Origin: Myrica gale
Taxonomy: Eukaryota > Streptophyta > Magnoliopsida > Fagales > Myricaceae
Direction of reading: 5' to 3'
Length of the DNA stretch: 64,000 bases
Assembly: GCA_963930655.1 (NCBI GenBank)
Contig: OZ005607.1
Coordinates: 20,906,374-20,970,373, forward strand
Shown here: positions 14,025 to 26,249 of the stretch, in pieces
How the letters are laid out: every line of letters starts with the position of its first letter
How positions within the stretch are numbered: the first letter of the stretch is position 1
Notes under the pieces: generated by a model
Database searches by the model: none
What the model was told of the DNA's origin: nothing
What the model saw: only the letters and a program-made list of their open reading frames with translations
Made by a program: the position numbers and the translations under genes

Positions 14025-16400
14025 GGTTTAGACCCTAAACTTACCTAGAAGGAGGGTGAATAGTAAGTTAAAAATTTCAGCACAACCGATTTCACTCTAA
14101 TGCAAATTACCTTATACAAATCTTAACACAAATAATATATTGAATCTGTCCAGATCTAGAAAATATCATATAGTTCTTTTAATGACAGAAATTCAATATA
14201 TTTAGTCAATTTAAACACTTCTAAGATTATTTAGACAATATCACAAACCACTTGGAGTGCAGAAAATTCTAGATCTAATCTTTTAAACCAATAAACACAA
14301 CCAACTTCCTAAGATTCGAATTTATATTATGCTAATCAATTAACAAGCAAATATAAAAGGAATTGAAACGCAAACAATCACACAAACACAAGAGATTGTT
14401 AACGAAGTGGAAAACCCTTTGAAAGAACTCATTCAAAAGGGAAAAACCACTCTGGGCTCACCGCCGGTTAACCAATCCACTAAATGAGAGATACACTTAC
14501 AGTCGGTGACTTTATTTACCACAAAACCTTTGCTACTTAACAAATCCCGAAAGAAGCAATTCGAACGACACGCTCGAACCCGCACCAAGTGGTAGAATCC
14601 AAAACCTTTGAATCTCTTTCTCACTTCAATGAATCTTGATCAAAGCAAACTTACTTCAGGATGATTGGAACTCCAATCGACAAACACCGGAACTCCAATC
14701 GACAAACACTGGAACTCCAATGTTTACCCATTGCCACAATGGAGTTTTCTTGGTGGTGATTGATTTCTTCAACAACACATAATGGAGGACAACCAAAATC
14801 TTGATTCTTCAAGTCTTCAAGAACAACCTCCTCTCAAATCTTCATCAATCTCTCTCTATAAGTCTTCGAACTATTTCAGATATGTTTCTCTTCTATTTTC
14901 GTTGAAATCTATATGTCCAGCGTGCAAAAGGAGCCTTTTAAATGACTGGGAAAACCAACGCAATACGTCACTTATTATTTCTCCCGTGTTTGGGCTTGAG
15001 CCTCAAGCTAGCTCCAAATTACAACGTGAATTCTTCAAACTCGCCTCAAGCTAGCCCAACCGGCACTTAACCACTTAACAACTTTATAACTTCCAGATTT
15101 CTTCATAACTGAACTCTTTCATCCGTTAACCACTTTAACAACTTTCAAATTTTTTCACAACTGAATCCTTTCAACTGAAACACATTTACTTGATCATCCA
15201 CATCCAAGACACGTTTCTTTATAACATACATGTCACAGAATAAAACCAACATCTAACTTTAGGAACTAACAAACTCCCACTTTGAAAATTCCGTGACAAA
15301 ACCTAAAAACCAACCAATTCTTACCAAATTCTGCCAATCACCAGAACAGAATTTAGTTTACAATTGTACACAACCTATTCTAAAACAATAGGACTCAATT
15401 AAACATGTCTTGAGTCTTTTGGTACCTGAAATTACACTCGATACAAAATGATTATAAAAGTACAAATATCAACATAATCCAATATGTGTAACATATCAGT
15501 TATATCATCATGAAAATCAAATAAAGTCCGAACAATTATCCTCAGATTTTCATATCAAGAAACAACTAGACATATGTAACTGCAACATAAGCAAAAGAAC
15601 ATCATGTATCATATTCATACAAGTAACTGGAACATAAGCAAAGAGCAAAAATAATATGATCTACATAAGCACTATTCATATCATATCTAGATTACTAACA
15701 ACAAGATGTAGACAACTACTCCCCCTCACTACTACTCCCCCCTTTTTGTCACAATTGACCAAAGGGATCATGTGCACAGTTCTACATCATATTCAACCAA
15801 TACAACTTCTAGCTCAATTAACCAACTCTCCCCCTCAATGGTTTAACTCTTAATTCAAGTTAGATAACATCTCAACATTATAAAATGCACACTTATTCTC
15901 ATGTCTTTATTTGTATTAGAAGATTTCTGCACTAAATACAACTTCCTGGCAGAAAATTATCAATTAAAAAATAAAACTTTGTATCCACAATTCTTTTGCC
16001 TCATTTTAACAAGTCCAACAACAAACATAAAACAAGTAACACGTTCAACATATAAGCAGTTTTGGAAATTCTTTATGTAATCCATGCCTACCAAAATAAT
16101 GTAGCCATTCTATTTTTTTCAACAAAACTAACATGTAAGCTATGAATTCATATGAAAATGAGTGATAATAGGTAGTGGGTAGGAAAACCCATAAGAGATT
16201 TCAACTTTAACACACAAGTAGAATTTGACAGCATTCATAAAACTCACACGGCCATACATGAGCAGTTGAACTTCTCCGATTATAAAAAAAAAAACAAAGC
16301 GGACAAAATAGCACTGGATCACCACTTTTGAATTTTCAGTAACAAATATATTATTTTTAACTGTTAAAATGCTAAATAGTCTAACTTTTACCATAGAAAC
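14025..16400 (-). mobile_element. Copia (SIRE/Maximus-like) retrotransposon debris
   Basis: The sequence has words common in SIRE-type copia elements: CTAGAAGGAGGGTGAATAG at 14045, CTCCCCCTC and CCCCCTTTTTGTCACAA around 15720-15755, and CTCCCCCTCAATGG near 15827. On the minus strand these read as the TTGTGACAAAAAGGGGGGAG type of motif. No reverse transcriptase, integrase or clear LTR pair is present, so only non-coding remnants are supported. The assignment rests on word similarity alone. Confidence 0.35.
14667..14722 (+). repeat. Three tandem copies of a 22-bp unit
   Basis: GGAACTCCAATCGACAAACA starts at 14667 and 14689, and a third partial copy starts at 14711, an exact 22-bp period. Confidence 0.75.
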
Positions 16401-16423
16401 TACAATATTCAAATTTCCAAGAA

Positions 16424-16528
16424 CACATATTCAAGCTCCACGTGGACAGTCGCGTGACCGTCTATCCGGTTTTACTTGATGTGATTGAGCAGGAGAATAC
16501 CTCTGAGCTCGAGGCTCTCGGTGCTTGA
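16424..16528 (+). pseudogene. Detached 3' end of an LEA_2 gene
   Basis: This piece aligns with the last 33 or so codons and the stop of the intact LEA_2 gene 1.1 kb downstream. It reads FKLHVDSRVTVYPVLLDVI, then EQENTSELEALGA and a TGA, against FKLHVESRVTVDPVLIDVI and YQENTSELEVYCV in the intact copy. Sequence 5' of HIFKLHV is unrelated, so the rest of the copy is absent. It is either the remnant of a tandem duplicate or a partial duplication. A Tourist-like MITE begins 29 bp after the stop. Confidence 0.85.
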
Positions 16529-16557
16529 TATGTTTACGTGTTACTGTTAATAACTTA

Positions 16558-16754
16558 GGTTGTGTTTGTGTTGTAAAATGTTGGGTATGAGAATATGTGT
16601 TGGTATTGAGTTTAGTGAAAAGGTGAAGAGAGAGGTAATTTTTTATAGTTTTTGTAATTTTTTATATTTTTTTATGGGAGAGAGAGATTATATTGGAGTA
16701 TTTTATTAGGAGAGAGATAAAATGTTGGAAATGTTGAGTTTTGCAAACACAGCC
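16558..16754. mobile_element. Tourist-like MITE, 197 bp
   Basis: The left end is GGTTGTGTTTG; the right end, reverse-complemented, is GGCTGTGTTTGC. The element is flanked by TTA on both sides (16555-16557 and 16755-16757), the 3-bp duplication typical of PIF/Harbinger-derived Tourist MITEs. The interior is AT-rich and non-coding. Confidence 0.7.
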
Positions 16755-17148
16755 TTAATAGAGGTACTACCACCTTTGAAATATTTAGCCAACGAAAATT
16801 ATTAAATTTTGTCATTTCTCTAAAAATATTGAACGATTAAATTCGTACAACGTGTATTCGGATAATTTGATTAATTATAAAAATTAAAAATCTTAATTTA
16901 TCAAAATTAGTAATTTAGATTTTTATTTGAAATTATATTAATAATTAGGACCAATTAGACTTCTATTTAAAATTTTATTGATAATTAGAGCGTAAAATGA
17001 TTTATTTGTTACTTGGCAATAGGGCATTACTGTCATTCCACTTGGCCATCAAAACCCGCAACTGATTCTCAACCCAAATCCCACCCACAACTCTTTACTC
17101 TCGTCTCAGAAGCGAACTCAGAGAGGAAGACGGTAGTTTCCTCCCAAG

Positions 17149-17703
17149 ATGATGGGCAAAAGGGGAAAATGGAGCTGGAGCTCGGCTCTGATCGGAGCGG
17201 CTTCCGCTGCGGGAGCGATGACTGTCATTTCCGCGAAGCCCAAGGACCCAACCTTCGATTTGATCTCAATCAACCTCACCTCGTTCAAGCTCAACCTCCC
17301 CGTCCTCGACGTCGAGCTTGTTCTCAGCGTCCACGCCGTCAATCCCAATGCCGTTGCCGTTCACTACTCCTCCGCCAAAATGTCCATCTTCTACGACGGC
17401 TCCTTGCTTGGCTCTGCCGAGGTGCAGGCCGGCTCCCAGGCCCCCTGGTCGTGCGAGATGCTCCGCCTTCCGGCTCGGCTCCATGGGCTCGAGCTGGCTC
17501 ACCATGCCTCTCGCTTCAACGCCGACGTGTCCAAACGCGAGATGGTGCTGGATGCCGCTGCTGACATCGAGGGGACGGCGAAGGTCCTGTGGTGGGATCA
17601 CAAATTCAAGCTCCACGTGGAGAGTCGCGTTACCGTCGATCCGGTCTTAATTGATGTGATTTACCAGGAGAATACCTCTGAGCTGGAGGTGTATTGCGTT
17701 TGA
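17149..17703 (+). CDS. LEA_2 (late embryogenesis abundant, LEA14-type) domain protein, complete, single exon
   Basis: A 184-residue protein in one exon. After a short basic start (MMGKRGKWSWSS) comes a small-residue segment SALIGAASAAGAMTVI, possibly a weak membrane or targeting helix. The beta-rich LEA_2 domain follows from about residue 30 to the end: DPTFDLISINLTSFKLNLP, VLDVELVLSVHAVNPN, then IFYDGSLLGSAEVQAGSQ. The family forms a fibronectin-like fold and is linked to desiccation and stress tolerance; the exact role here is unknown. Two ATGs are adjacent (17149 and 17152) and either could serve. The gene is much more GC-rich than its surroundings, so long frames open in other frames; these are shadows. 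A broken copy of its 3' end lies upstream at 16424-16528. Confidence 0.9.
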   Translation: MMGKRGKWSWSSALIGAASAAGAMTVISAKPKDPTFDLISINLTSFKLNLPVLDVELVLSVHAVNPNAVAVHYSSAKMSIFYDGSLLGSAEVQAGSQAPWSCEMLRLPARLHGLELAHHASRFNADVSKREMVLDAAADIEGTAKVLWWDHKFKLHVESRVTVDPVLIDVIYQENTSELEVYCV

Positions 17704-18177
17704 AGTGTTTGCCGATTTGTTTAAGACTAATTTACTTTAGAAATTAAAACTTTTTTCCTCTTTGTGGGCCGAGTATCTCTCTCAATTTCCCCCCTTCTTG
17801 TTTGGGTCATAAGATTGGGCTAATCTTTTTATGGCCCAAAAAGGCTTAGCTTTGGAAACGGTCTAAAAGGTTTGGTTCAGATATGCAATGAATTACGCCG
17901 ACATTGAAGCAGATGGTATGGAGTATGGAGCTTCAGTTATTTGAAAGTAATAAAATCTCAATTAGCGATTATTTGGGGCAATTTAGTTACCAATTTTACG
18001 AATTTTAAGTAGTCTGTTAAGACGTTTGTATAGGAGATTTGTTTTGTTGGGCTAAGATTCCCTTCGGAAACGCCTTTTAATTAGTTGGGCCTTATCATGT
18101 ATGGACTTTTCCAGGCCTTTTAAGCCTTTTATTTACTTAGGCCTCATTTCTGGCACCATTAGTACCAATAAGGCACA
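17704..18177. other. 3' flank of the LEA_2 gene
   Basis: AT-rich spacer containing the presumed 3' UTR. Several GGGCC/GGCCT words occur near 17820 and 18090. No gene was seen. Confidence 0.4.
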
Positions 18178-18535
18178 GAGCATGTTTGTTTTTTAAAAAC
18201 GGTAGTATTTTGATAGAATTGTGAATATGTATGTAGATTAAAATTTTATAAGTTTTTGTGTAAAGGTTAGTAAAAAGTTTTAAAGATATTTAATTTTTGT
18301 TTGAGTTTATGAATGATTTTTATGTAATTATTTAATAAAAAAATATTGGAGTTATGTGAAAAAGTATAGAGATAAGATTTGTTATAATTTTTTTTGAAAA
18401 GATATTGGAGTTTGTATGAAAATTTGTTGGAGATTGTGTAAAATGTATTGATGTTTGTGTATAAATTTTTAAGATTATATGTTGGTTTTGTGAATGCATT
18501 TGTATTCTAGAAAAATTGTGAAAACGAACATGCTC
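18178..18535. mobile_element. AT-rich MITE with GAGCATGTT ends, 358 bp
   Basis: The left end GAGCATGTTTGTTTT and the reverse-complemented right end GAGCATGTTCGTTTT form terminal inverted repeats. The interior has GGAGTTATGTGAAAAAGTA and TGTTGGAGATTGTGTAAAAT words shared with the element at 20607-20920. Both belong to one MITE family. No clear target duplication. Confidence 0.65.
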
Positions 18536-18798
18536 ATAGTCTTATGTTTGATTATCCTCGAGATCTGACTTAAGCAAGAGGTCGAGTCGTCGATTAAGGG
18601 TGAAAATTGATCCCTCATTTCGGTTTGAACTCCTAGTTGACCACTGAACCGAGGTGATCGATTTTTAGAAAAGAAGGGTCGACCATTGAGTCGAGGGTAT
18701 CAAGACCGGCCAAACTGACCTAAATCGGCTTCAGTCGATTTCGTCAATGTGAGCAAGAAGAACCCAAACCACCACCATCGCAGGAAGGCAACTATCAT

Positions 18799-18800
<2 letters not shown>

Positions 18801-18836
<36 letters not shown>
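18801..18836 (+). repeat. (AG)18 microsatellite
   Basis: Uninterrupted AG dinucleotide run of 36 bp. Confidence 0.97.
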
Positions 18837-18839
<3 letters not shown>

Positions 18840-19036
18840 GTGGTGACCATCAACCGACCAACAACAACCCAAATCACAACGTTGTTGGATAGGAAGCGCT
18901 GCAACAGGCGACCAAGAAAGGGGAGAGAGGCTGAGATGGGGGAGGGGAGAAGGACAAAAAACCCACCCAAGAGAAAAATCATAATGGGTGAGAGCAGAGA
19001 GGTAGAGGGGGATATCAGGATAGGAGTTTATTGTTT

Positions 19037-19555
19037 GGCTAAATATCTCTACAAGTCCATAGAGTTTTACCTTTTTTCGATTGGTCCTCAGGGTTCACTT
19101 TTCCCTAAAAGTATCCCTGGGGTTTGGACTTAATCTTATATATACCCTACTGTCAACTTAAGTAACGAAATTGCACACGTGGTTAACTGAGTACACGTGG
19201 AAAGAACAATGTTCAACCTTCTTCAACAACCAACTGATTGACATGTACAAATACCACAAAAACTCGTGGGGATTGGGGTTTCGGGTGTTTTTGGAGGTTT
19301 CGAGGTTTTTGTTGGAATTTTGGCCAGTTCTTTACGCGTGGCTTTTCATTTAATCTTTTGTAATTATTTTTTTAATCGAGTTGTCCACTTCCATGTGTAC
19401 TCAGTTAGCCATGTATGCAATTCGGTTACTTAAGTTTACGTCAAGATGGGTATGAGATTGAATCCAAACCCAGAGATGATTTTAGGGAAAAGTGAACCCT
19501 GAAGACCAATCGAGAAAAAAGGTCAAACCCTAGAGACTTGTGAAGATATTTAGCC
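19037..19555. mobile_element. Long-TIR foldback element, about 519 bp
   Basis: GGCTAAATATCTCTACAAG at the left pairs with the reverse complement of the right end, GGCTAAATATCTTCACAAG. The arms stay recognisably complementary for about 150 bp each, through CGATTGGTCCTCAGGGTTCA and TAACTGAGTACACGTGG. The middle is unrelated AT-rich DNA. The long arms suggest a Mutator-type non-autonomous element, but I found no convincing 9-bp duplication. Confidence 0.65.
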
Positions 19556-19919
19556 TTTTTTAAGTTTAGGAATGGATCGGGTCGGGTCGGTTTCGGTGGG
19601 CTGAACACCCATAACCAAGGGCCGAACCAACCCATTTGGTTGTTATGTTTTCTGGGCCGAGCCACCTGGAAACTGTTCGAGTCAGTCGACCTCGGTCAGC
19701 TTGGGTCGGCTGGTCGGTCTCAACCCAAATCTGAACAGCCTTATCGCCGACTAGCCTCTTTAGAATTTACTATACATAATTTCTACTCGTACCCTAAAAA
19801 ATATTGACTTATGCAAGGTTTTATGGAGTAACATATATATCTATATGGTAAACACAATAGAAAGCCGAAAAAGAGAAAAATATATTTAAAATTAAGAATT
19901 AGTTTGGGATTTAATGAAG

Positions 19920-20275
19920 GAGAAAATATATTTTTCACTCACAAACTACGATAGATTTTGCACTCTAAACTACTACTTTTGAGACATTGTACCCTCTAAC
20001 TAATTTTTAGACTAAAATAACGATAATACTCTTGACCCACTTTGCATAATTGAAGATATTGTTATCAATTTATTAAATTCTCAGGAGTATTATTATCAGA
20101 GGGAGGGTGCAAAATGTCTAAAAATTTTACAGTTACTCCAAAGTCTCTAAGATTGATAGTTAGAGAATATAATGTATCAAAAATAGTAGTTTAAGGTGCA
20201 ATGTACAAAATATATGTTAATTTATTAGTGAAAAGTATAATCAGTGAGTGAAAAGTTTATTTTATCCTTTAATCA
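19920..20275. repeat. Imperfect inverted-repeat element, family A
   Basis: The left arm carries TTTTCACTCACAAACTAC and TTTGCACTCTAAACTACTA. The right arm carries their approximate complements (AATAGTAGTTTAAGGTGCAA and GTGAGTGAAAAGTTTA). Similar foldbacks lie at 40259-40560, 41395-42160 and 54289-54505, so this is a dispersed non-coding family, probably MITEs. Confidence 0.5.
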
Positions 20276-20606
20276 AAATACATGACCGTACAATAATTAA
20301 AGTTTTTACTCTTTTTTATTTTATGTTCGAATGTTTATTCATGGTCCTTCGAGTATACAAATTTGTAGATAAACACTTTTTTTTTACGTGAATAACAAGG
20401 CTATAAGATTATGGAAGAGGCGGAGTGAAAGAGGCGGAAGCCCTGTAATGATGTTGATTGTTGAAGAGCAAGAGCTCATGGCGTTAAAGAAAGATTTTTG
20501 GAGTTCCTTAAGGAGCTCGTTGCCTTCGAGTACAGACCAGTAAAAAAAAAAACGATTATAAAATTGCCTAAAATACATTTTGTTAGATCTTTGTATCTTT
20601 TTGTTA

Positions 20607-20920
20607 GGTTATGTTCGTTTTGAGAAAAAATGTAGAATGTAGGATTTTAGAGAAGTTGTGAATTTTTATGTTGAATAGTGTTTTATTGGTGTTTGTGTAA
20701 AGTGGAGAGAGAAATGATTTGATGTAATTGTTTAATAAAAAAGTATTGGAGTTATGTGAAAAAGTATAGAGAGAGAAAATTTATGTTGAATAAAAAATTA
20801 AAAAGTTGTTGGAGATTGTGTAAAATGTATTGGTTTTTGTGTTTGAATTCTGAATATGTTCGGTGGTAGAATTGTGAATATACTTAGAATCCTGAAAAAA
20901 TGGTGAAAACGAACATACCC
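20607..20920. mobile_element. AT-rich MITE, same family as 18178-18535
   Basis: Left end GGTTATGTTCGTTTTG, reverse-complemented right end GGGTATGTTCGTTTTC. The inside shares TATTGGAGTTATGTGAAAAA and GTTGGAGATTGTGTAAAAT with the 18178 element. Confidence 0.6.
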
Positions 20921-22480
20921 TCTAGATCTTTGGACCCCACGCCACCCTAGCTACACCCTTGCTGCCTTCAAAGAAAGATTTGGAACAGTCAAAAGAGAGG
21001 CTGTCTTTTGTACGTTAGACGTACTGGGGTATGCAATTTGTTATCAAGTCACGTCTCGGCGTTTGTCTCCGAAAATTTTTACTCCTCAAAATTTTCAAAC
21101 AATCATAAAATAATCATTCTCTCCTTATTAAATTATAAAATAACATTATACTATTCAATTAAATCTTCTCTCTCCTCACTTTTACATAAAATATTTATAC
21201 TTTTCACAAACCCTAATACCCAAAATTTCCAAAACCCCAAAATTTTCACAAACAAACACCCCATCAAAAGACAATTTATCAAAAGACTTACTTCCTTTGA
21301 AAAAAAATGTAAAATGACCGAATACTCTACTAAAACAAATAATAAAAATCTTAAAAAATTTACACAATTTTCAACTCATTTTCACATTAACTTCAATATT
21401 TTTTCATAAAAAATTATATCCAATCTTCTCTCTTTACTTTTTAGAGGAATCTTATTATTTTTTATTAAAAAAATTCATCAAATTTTCTTTCTCCTTTTTT
21501 TTAACGAAATGCAATAAAAATTATTCTACAATCAAATATTTTTAAATTTTTTCACCAACCTTTTACAAAAAGTCAAACACTCAATTTTCTTTTAAAAACT
21601 CGAAATTCTTAAATATTTTGCTTGCCAAACATTGTACAGTTGCATGCAGTGACGGACGCAGGGGATAGCGAACCCGGGCTACCGTCACGCATTACTCAGC
21701 CTAAAACAAATTTTTACATGTGATATTTTTATAAGTTGGTATGGGCCCAACACCCATTAGGCCTAGGCCATATGAAGAACAAAGCTAGTGGGCGGGTAAA
21801 AAAAATACACAGGAAAAAAAGCTGAAAATAATGAGGAACAAAACTATTTTTACCTTCTATATATAATCTATTAATATTGGATCTCCAAGCAAAATACACT
21901 GTTAATTCTTTGATCAGCAATCATAATCTTGCATTCATATCAGTATGATACTAATTAATGTGATCATATATTAAGATTTTAGTCGACATCCATCAACGAT
22001 CAGGCTGAAGGTCTTGTTTTTACTTATTTTTTTCAATTTACTAAGTACCTTTATGTACATACTCAGACTTTTAGTAAGGAAGCCAAGATTAGAAGGAAAA
22101 GTTGAATCAAAGTTAGACAAGAAAATGTTAATTAATCAATATTAATTGTGGCTAAATTGTGAGTGTGTGTGAGTTTTGCCTTAAAATTTCAATTTTAGCT
22201 GCAGGAACAGTATGTCCAAAAATTCAAGTTTGCATATTTTTCAGCTTGAAGTCAAAACTTCTATGCACTTCCTTGATACACATTACAACAACATGACCTT
22301 AATCACTTATATATATATACATATGTGGTGTGTAAAAGCTCAAAATTGACCCGATTGTATATCTCTATTAAAACAATCTGCATTAAGTGTCCAATGAAGC
22401 TCTCTAAATACATCATTAAAAATAGAATATGCACTACAAATATTAAAATATCATTGCCAACTGATTGATTGTCTTCACTT
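20921..22480. other. AT-rich spacer with repeat remnants
   Basis: Region 21060-21600 is very A+T-rich with CAAAATTTTC-type words and may be decayed MITEs. At 21650 the sequence GCAGTGACGGACGCAGGGG resembles the GTGGCGGA ends of the elements at 39221 and 61664. No gene is recognised. Confidence 0.4.
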
Positions 22481-22499
22481 TTATTTTGTCACCTCTCAG

Positions 22500-22680
22500 T
22501 CGCAGTAAATATTACGATACATATATTCCGATATTTTTAATGCTTTAGTCCTTAATTTTCGATATTATAATTCTAAGACAATTTTTTACATTACGAAGGG
22601 AATTTTTTTTTTTGTCATTTCGCCTTTAAAGTGATCATCACCCTTAGATTTTAATCCTGGTTCCAGCACTTGTTGTAGGA
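22500..22680 (-). mobile_element. Relic of the GTGGCGGA-type DNA element
   Basis: On the minus strand the sequence from 22680 leftwards (AGTGCTGGAACCAGGATT, then AAATGACAAAAA, then ATTAAGGACTAAA) follows the same order as the start of the element at 61664-62680. It is divergent and lacks an opposite end. Confidence 0.45.
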
Positions 22681-24336
22681 ATCTTATCTTTTTAAATAAA
22701 AAAACTTGGGAGGTAGTTGTTGAAACTTGGGGTGATCATATCATAATAATGATCTTCATATTAATTGTAGATGTTGAATGGTTATGTACCTCCACGGTGA
22801 TTATCAACTTATCATCAAAGTGACGCGTCAGTGTGAAACAATGTGAGGTATGCTTCGTGACCAGTTCTATAAAAAAAAAATTAAACATAAAAATAGAATG
22901 ATTCATTTCAATTCATCCAATCTCTTTCCTAACTTCACAATTTCTGTAGATTCTTCTCGTGAATTTGTTTCCCTCAAACGGGGAATTCCATCCATAACTA
23001 TTCTACCAAGATAAAGCATCCTTCAAAATCCAAAAATCCAACAGTAACGGTATCTATAGCTTTGTCCAGAAAGAGACCAATCTCTATTCACGAGTTTGCT
23101 GTTATGAAACAATGCATTATTATGAAGATTGTCTGTCAAGAATTCACATGTTGTGTTCTGTGTTTTGGTTGTCTTGTAGACAATAGAGCTGACAACAAAA
23201 GGCCAATCATTACGAGCCATTTGTAATCATATTGCTCAGATCACCGAAAGAATTAAAAGCCAAAGTGTTGCAGATTTTCATGCCTAATATCCTCCTGCTT
23301 TGCTGCAGCCCGCAAAGATCCATCAAAATATATGCCAACTTCTATGCACAATCAAACAAAACTTGCCCCATTAAAAAAAAAAAAAACAAAACTTGCCCCC
23401 TCCAACCAACTTTCAAGAAACATAATTCCCATTTCGTCAATTCCTCTCGACCTCAACAACTCCAATTTTTTTTAATATTCTTTTATCTCTGTTAATGTTG
23501 TCCATAAAAAATATATAAATATATATATTTTTCTCCCGAGAGTTCTATTATTTTATACTTTAATTAATACTTTTGTCACATTTTACTTATCTATTACTAA
23601 TTTCTAAACAATTTAAGTAAAATTATTCAAATGATCCATGTCGTTTCACTTTGTTACAAATTAATTTATGTGGTTCCAATTTCAACGATTTGTTGCCTGT
23701 AGTGACCAATAGGATGCTCGGGAGTCCCTTCCTTCGTACCTTTGTTAATCCTCTGACATATCTACTTTTAAATACTTGAACAATGTTGATATATCAGCTT
23801 ATTCAGTCAAAAGGTTTAACGGAAGTGTGGACAGAAGAACCCCATACAACATATTGATAACCACACGAATTAAATCGTTAAAGTTAGAACCACATAAATC
23901 AATTTGTAACGAAGTGAAACCATATGAATTATTTAAATAAATTTGACATTTATAACGGAAAATAATTTTTAACCTTTGAAATAATAATTTTTCACTATAT
24001 AAAATATAAATGACAAAAAAAATATTGAATTTGCTTTTGTGCTGAAACATGGACAAGGGTACGTCTAAAAGCCGGCGCGCAGTCTAATTCAAGCTGGTAA
24101 AACTATAATTTTCCTCTCAGGAAACAAGTTTTTTTTTTAAAAAAAAAAAACGTTTTTGCTGGTGGTCCACCGTCCACTTGATAAACCAGTTATTTTTTTT
24201 CTTGGCTATAAACCAGTTAATTAGACTTATTTGACATGGTATATTGGTCATAAACCAGTTTATTAATTATCGTCAGTTTAGAACTTACAACATTTAATGC
24301 ATGTTGTGTCTTTCTCTTTTAAAATTAGATCATCTA
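22681..24336. other. AT-rich spacer, nothing recognised
   Basis: Short unsupported frames only. A (TA)-rich stretch lies at 23508-23530. Confidence 0.4.
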
Positions 24337-24525
24337 GGGTGCGTTTGTGATAAAAATTTCACAAAATATTTCACCAACTCTCAATAAAATATTATAATAT
24401 AATCTCTCTCTTTCCCATAAAAAATTACAAAAAATATAAAAAATTACCTCTATCTTTACTTTTTCACTAAACCCAATACCAACACTAAACCCAATACCAA
24501 AAATTTTACAACACAAACAAAACCC
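24337..24525. mobile_element. Small MITE, 189 bp, flanked by TA
   Basis: Left end GGGTGCGTTTGTG and reverse-complemented right end GGGTTTTGTTTGTGTTG form imperfect inverted repeats. The flanks are TA on both sides, and CTA/TAG when one base more is read, so superfamily is uncertain. The interior TTTCACTAAACCCAATACCA is shared with the MITE at 16558 in the opposite orientation. Confidence 0.5.
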
Positions 24526-25203
24526 TAGTTGATCTGACTTGTTGGTAATACCAACGCTACCTAGCGATAGACTTCAGTGCATATCAAAGTCTTCTCCATC
24601 CTTTTCAGTAAGGGTGGGTCTGGATTCCTTTTTTTTGTCGAGAGCTGAGAGAGATACACACTCTCCTATATATCTATTTGGTTGTTTGGTCAAGTTGGAC
24701 CACACCTTGTTGGTCCATTTTTTCTAATTTTATTCTTTTTCTTTTTCTTTTTCAGCACTTTCATGGCCTAATATGGTATGTCTGTTGGACTCCTCCTTCT
24801 TTGAGCTGATTAGTAATTTATAATCATGAATTCTATATCACTAAAAAAAACACTAATGAGGTATAATTCGACTTGGAGATTACAACATGCAATCTACTTA
24901 TTGAGACCTAAAACCATTCATGCACGCTAATCAAAAAGTTCAAAAGCTTATAAATCTTAATCAAGAATTGTCTGAAACTGTTTTTTAGGAAAGCGTTTGT
25001 GACGACATCGCTTGCTTCGTACATTTCTTTTGGAATAAGTGGTAGACGATCATTTTTAAGAAGGGTTGTAAATGGACATAGCCCTTGAGGTGTACATGGC
25101 ATATGATATAATCAATAGACAATCGATTAGAAAATCTTTCTGTTTATTGTCTCTAGACTTACGAAATGAGTGACAAAGAACTTATAGACTTCACCATCTT
25201 TTC
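24526..25203. other. Spacer, nothing recognised
   Basis: AT-rich DNA with unsupported frames near 24539-24727 (+) and 24908-25102 (-). Confidence 0.35.
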
Positions 25204-25868
25204 GGGATGCTAATAGTCTATAATTGTTAGAGAATATAATTTAAATAATAAGTCATTTCTTTTTAACTGCTTAAACTTTTAGAATAATTAGTAGTTTTAT
25301 AGAATATCAAAACTAAAATTTTGAATTTAAAGCCAGACTCAACACTCTATCACATTTCAATTAAATATTAAACGTATTGAGATATGCTAATTAAGAGAAA
25401 ATCCAACTCACACGAAAGCGTTATTAAATAATATAATTCAAATAATAAAATAGTATCGTTGAAGCCGCATACTCTGCCCAATAGAGCTTGAAAAATTGTC
25501 CCAAAAAAACAAAAGGATAGAACGAAAGAGATCTAAGAAGTTTTTTTTTTTTTTTTTTTTTTTGTGGTGGATCTTTCCTCCTCCGTATTCACAATTTCAT
25601 AAGCATTTCTAATTTCTATTGGGAAGGTAAGAATTTTATTGACGTTGAAGGGATACCTAATAGTCTAATATTGTTAGAGAATATAATTTAAATAATAAGT
25701 CATTTCTTTTTAACTGCTTAAACTTTTAGAATAATTAGTAGTTTTATAGAATATTAGAACTAAAATTTTGAATTTAAAACCTGACTCAACACTTTATCAT
25801 ATTTCAATTAAATATTAAACGTATTGAAATATGCTAATTAAGAGAAAAATCAACTCATATGAAAGCGT
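25204..25868. repeat. Two direct copies of an LTR-like segment of about 215 bp
   Basis: Copy 1 (about 25204-25425) and copy 2 (about 25650-25868) are closely similar and start near TGTTAGAGAATATAATTT, a start typical of Ty1/copia LTRs. A shorter direct repeat ATTGACGTTGAAGGGATACC occurs at about 25638 and 25875, flanking copy 2. The 225 bp between the copies is too short for retrotransposon genes, so these are LTR fragments or a local duplication. A T-run lies at 25541-25563. Confidence 0.55.
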
Positions 25869-26249
25869 GCCCCCATTGACGTTGAAGGGATACCTAATAG
25901 TCTATTGCCTTATGATTGCCATGCTTAATAATTAAGCAACGATACCTGCATTTAGCTGGTGCCCCCATTCACCTTTTAACGTATTAAACAAACATAAAGA
26001 TTGCTTTTTTTGACATTAAAGCAAAGATTGAGTCACGCCCGATCTAAAAATTGCCAAAAAAAAAAGTGTCGAATTTCTCCATCCTAATCATTCTTATCTC
26101 CGAACAAAGCCCAAGTTTTCGGATCACGCGTCAAACCAATGATGTGTTTCTAATCAAGTGGAAGTCATATTTTTTTACTAATATTTTTTACCATTATTAA
26201 TTTATTATTTTCATTTCTATTAGACAAAAAAAATCTCTGGATTTGGGTA

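Noticed and set aside
17013..17650. Several 110-183-codon frames overlapping the LEA_2 gene
   Set aside because: Shadows of the GC-rich LEA_2 coding region in other frames; only the 17149 frame shows family motifs.
18731..19133. Frames around the AG microsatellite
   Set aside because: Products are Ser-Leu or Arg-Glu runs from the dinucleotide repeat; no coding evidence.
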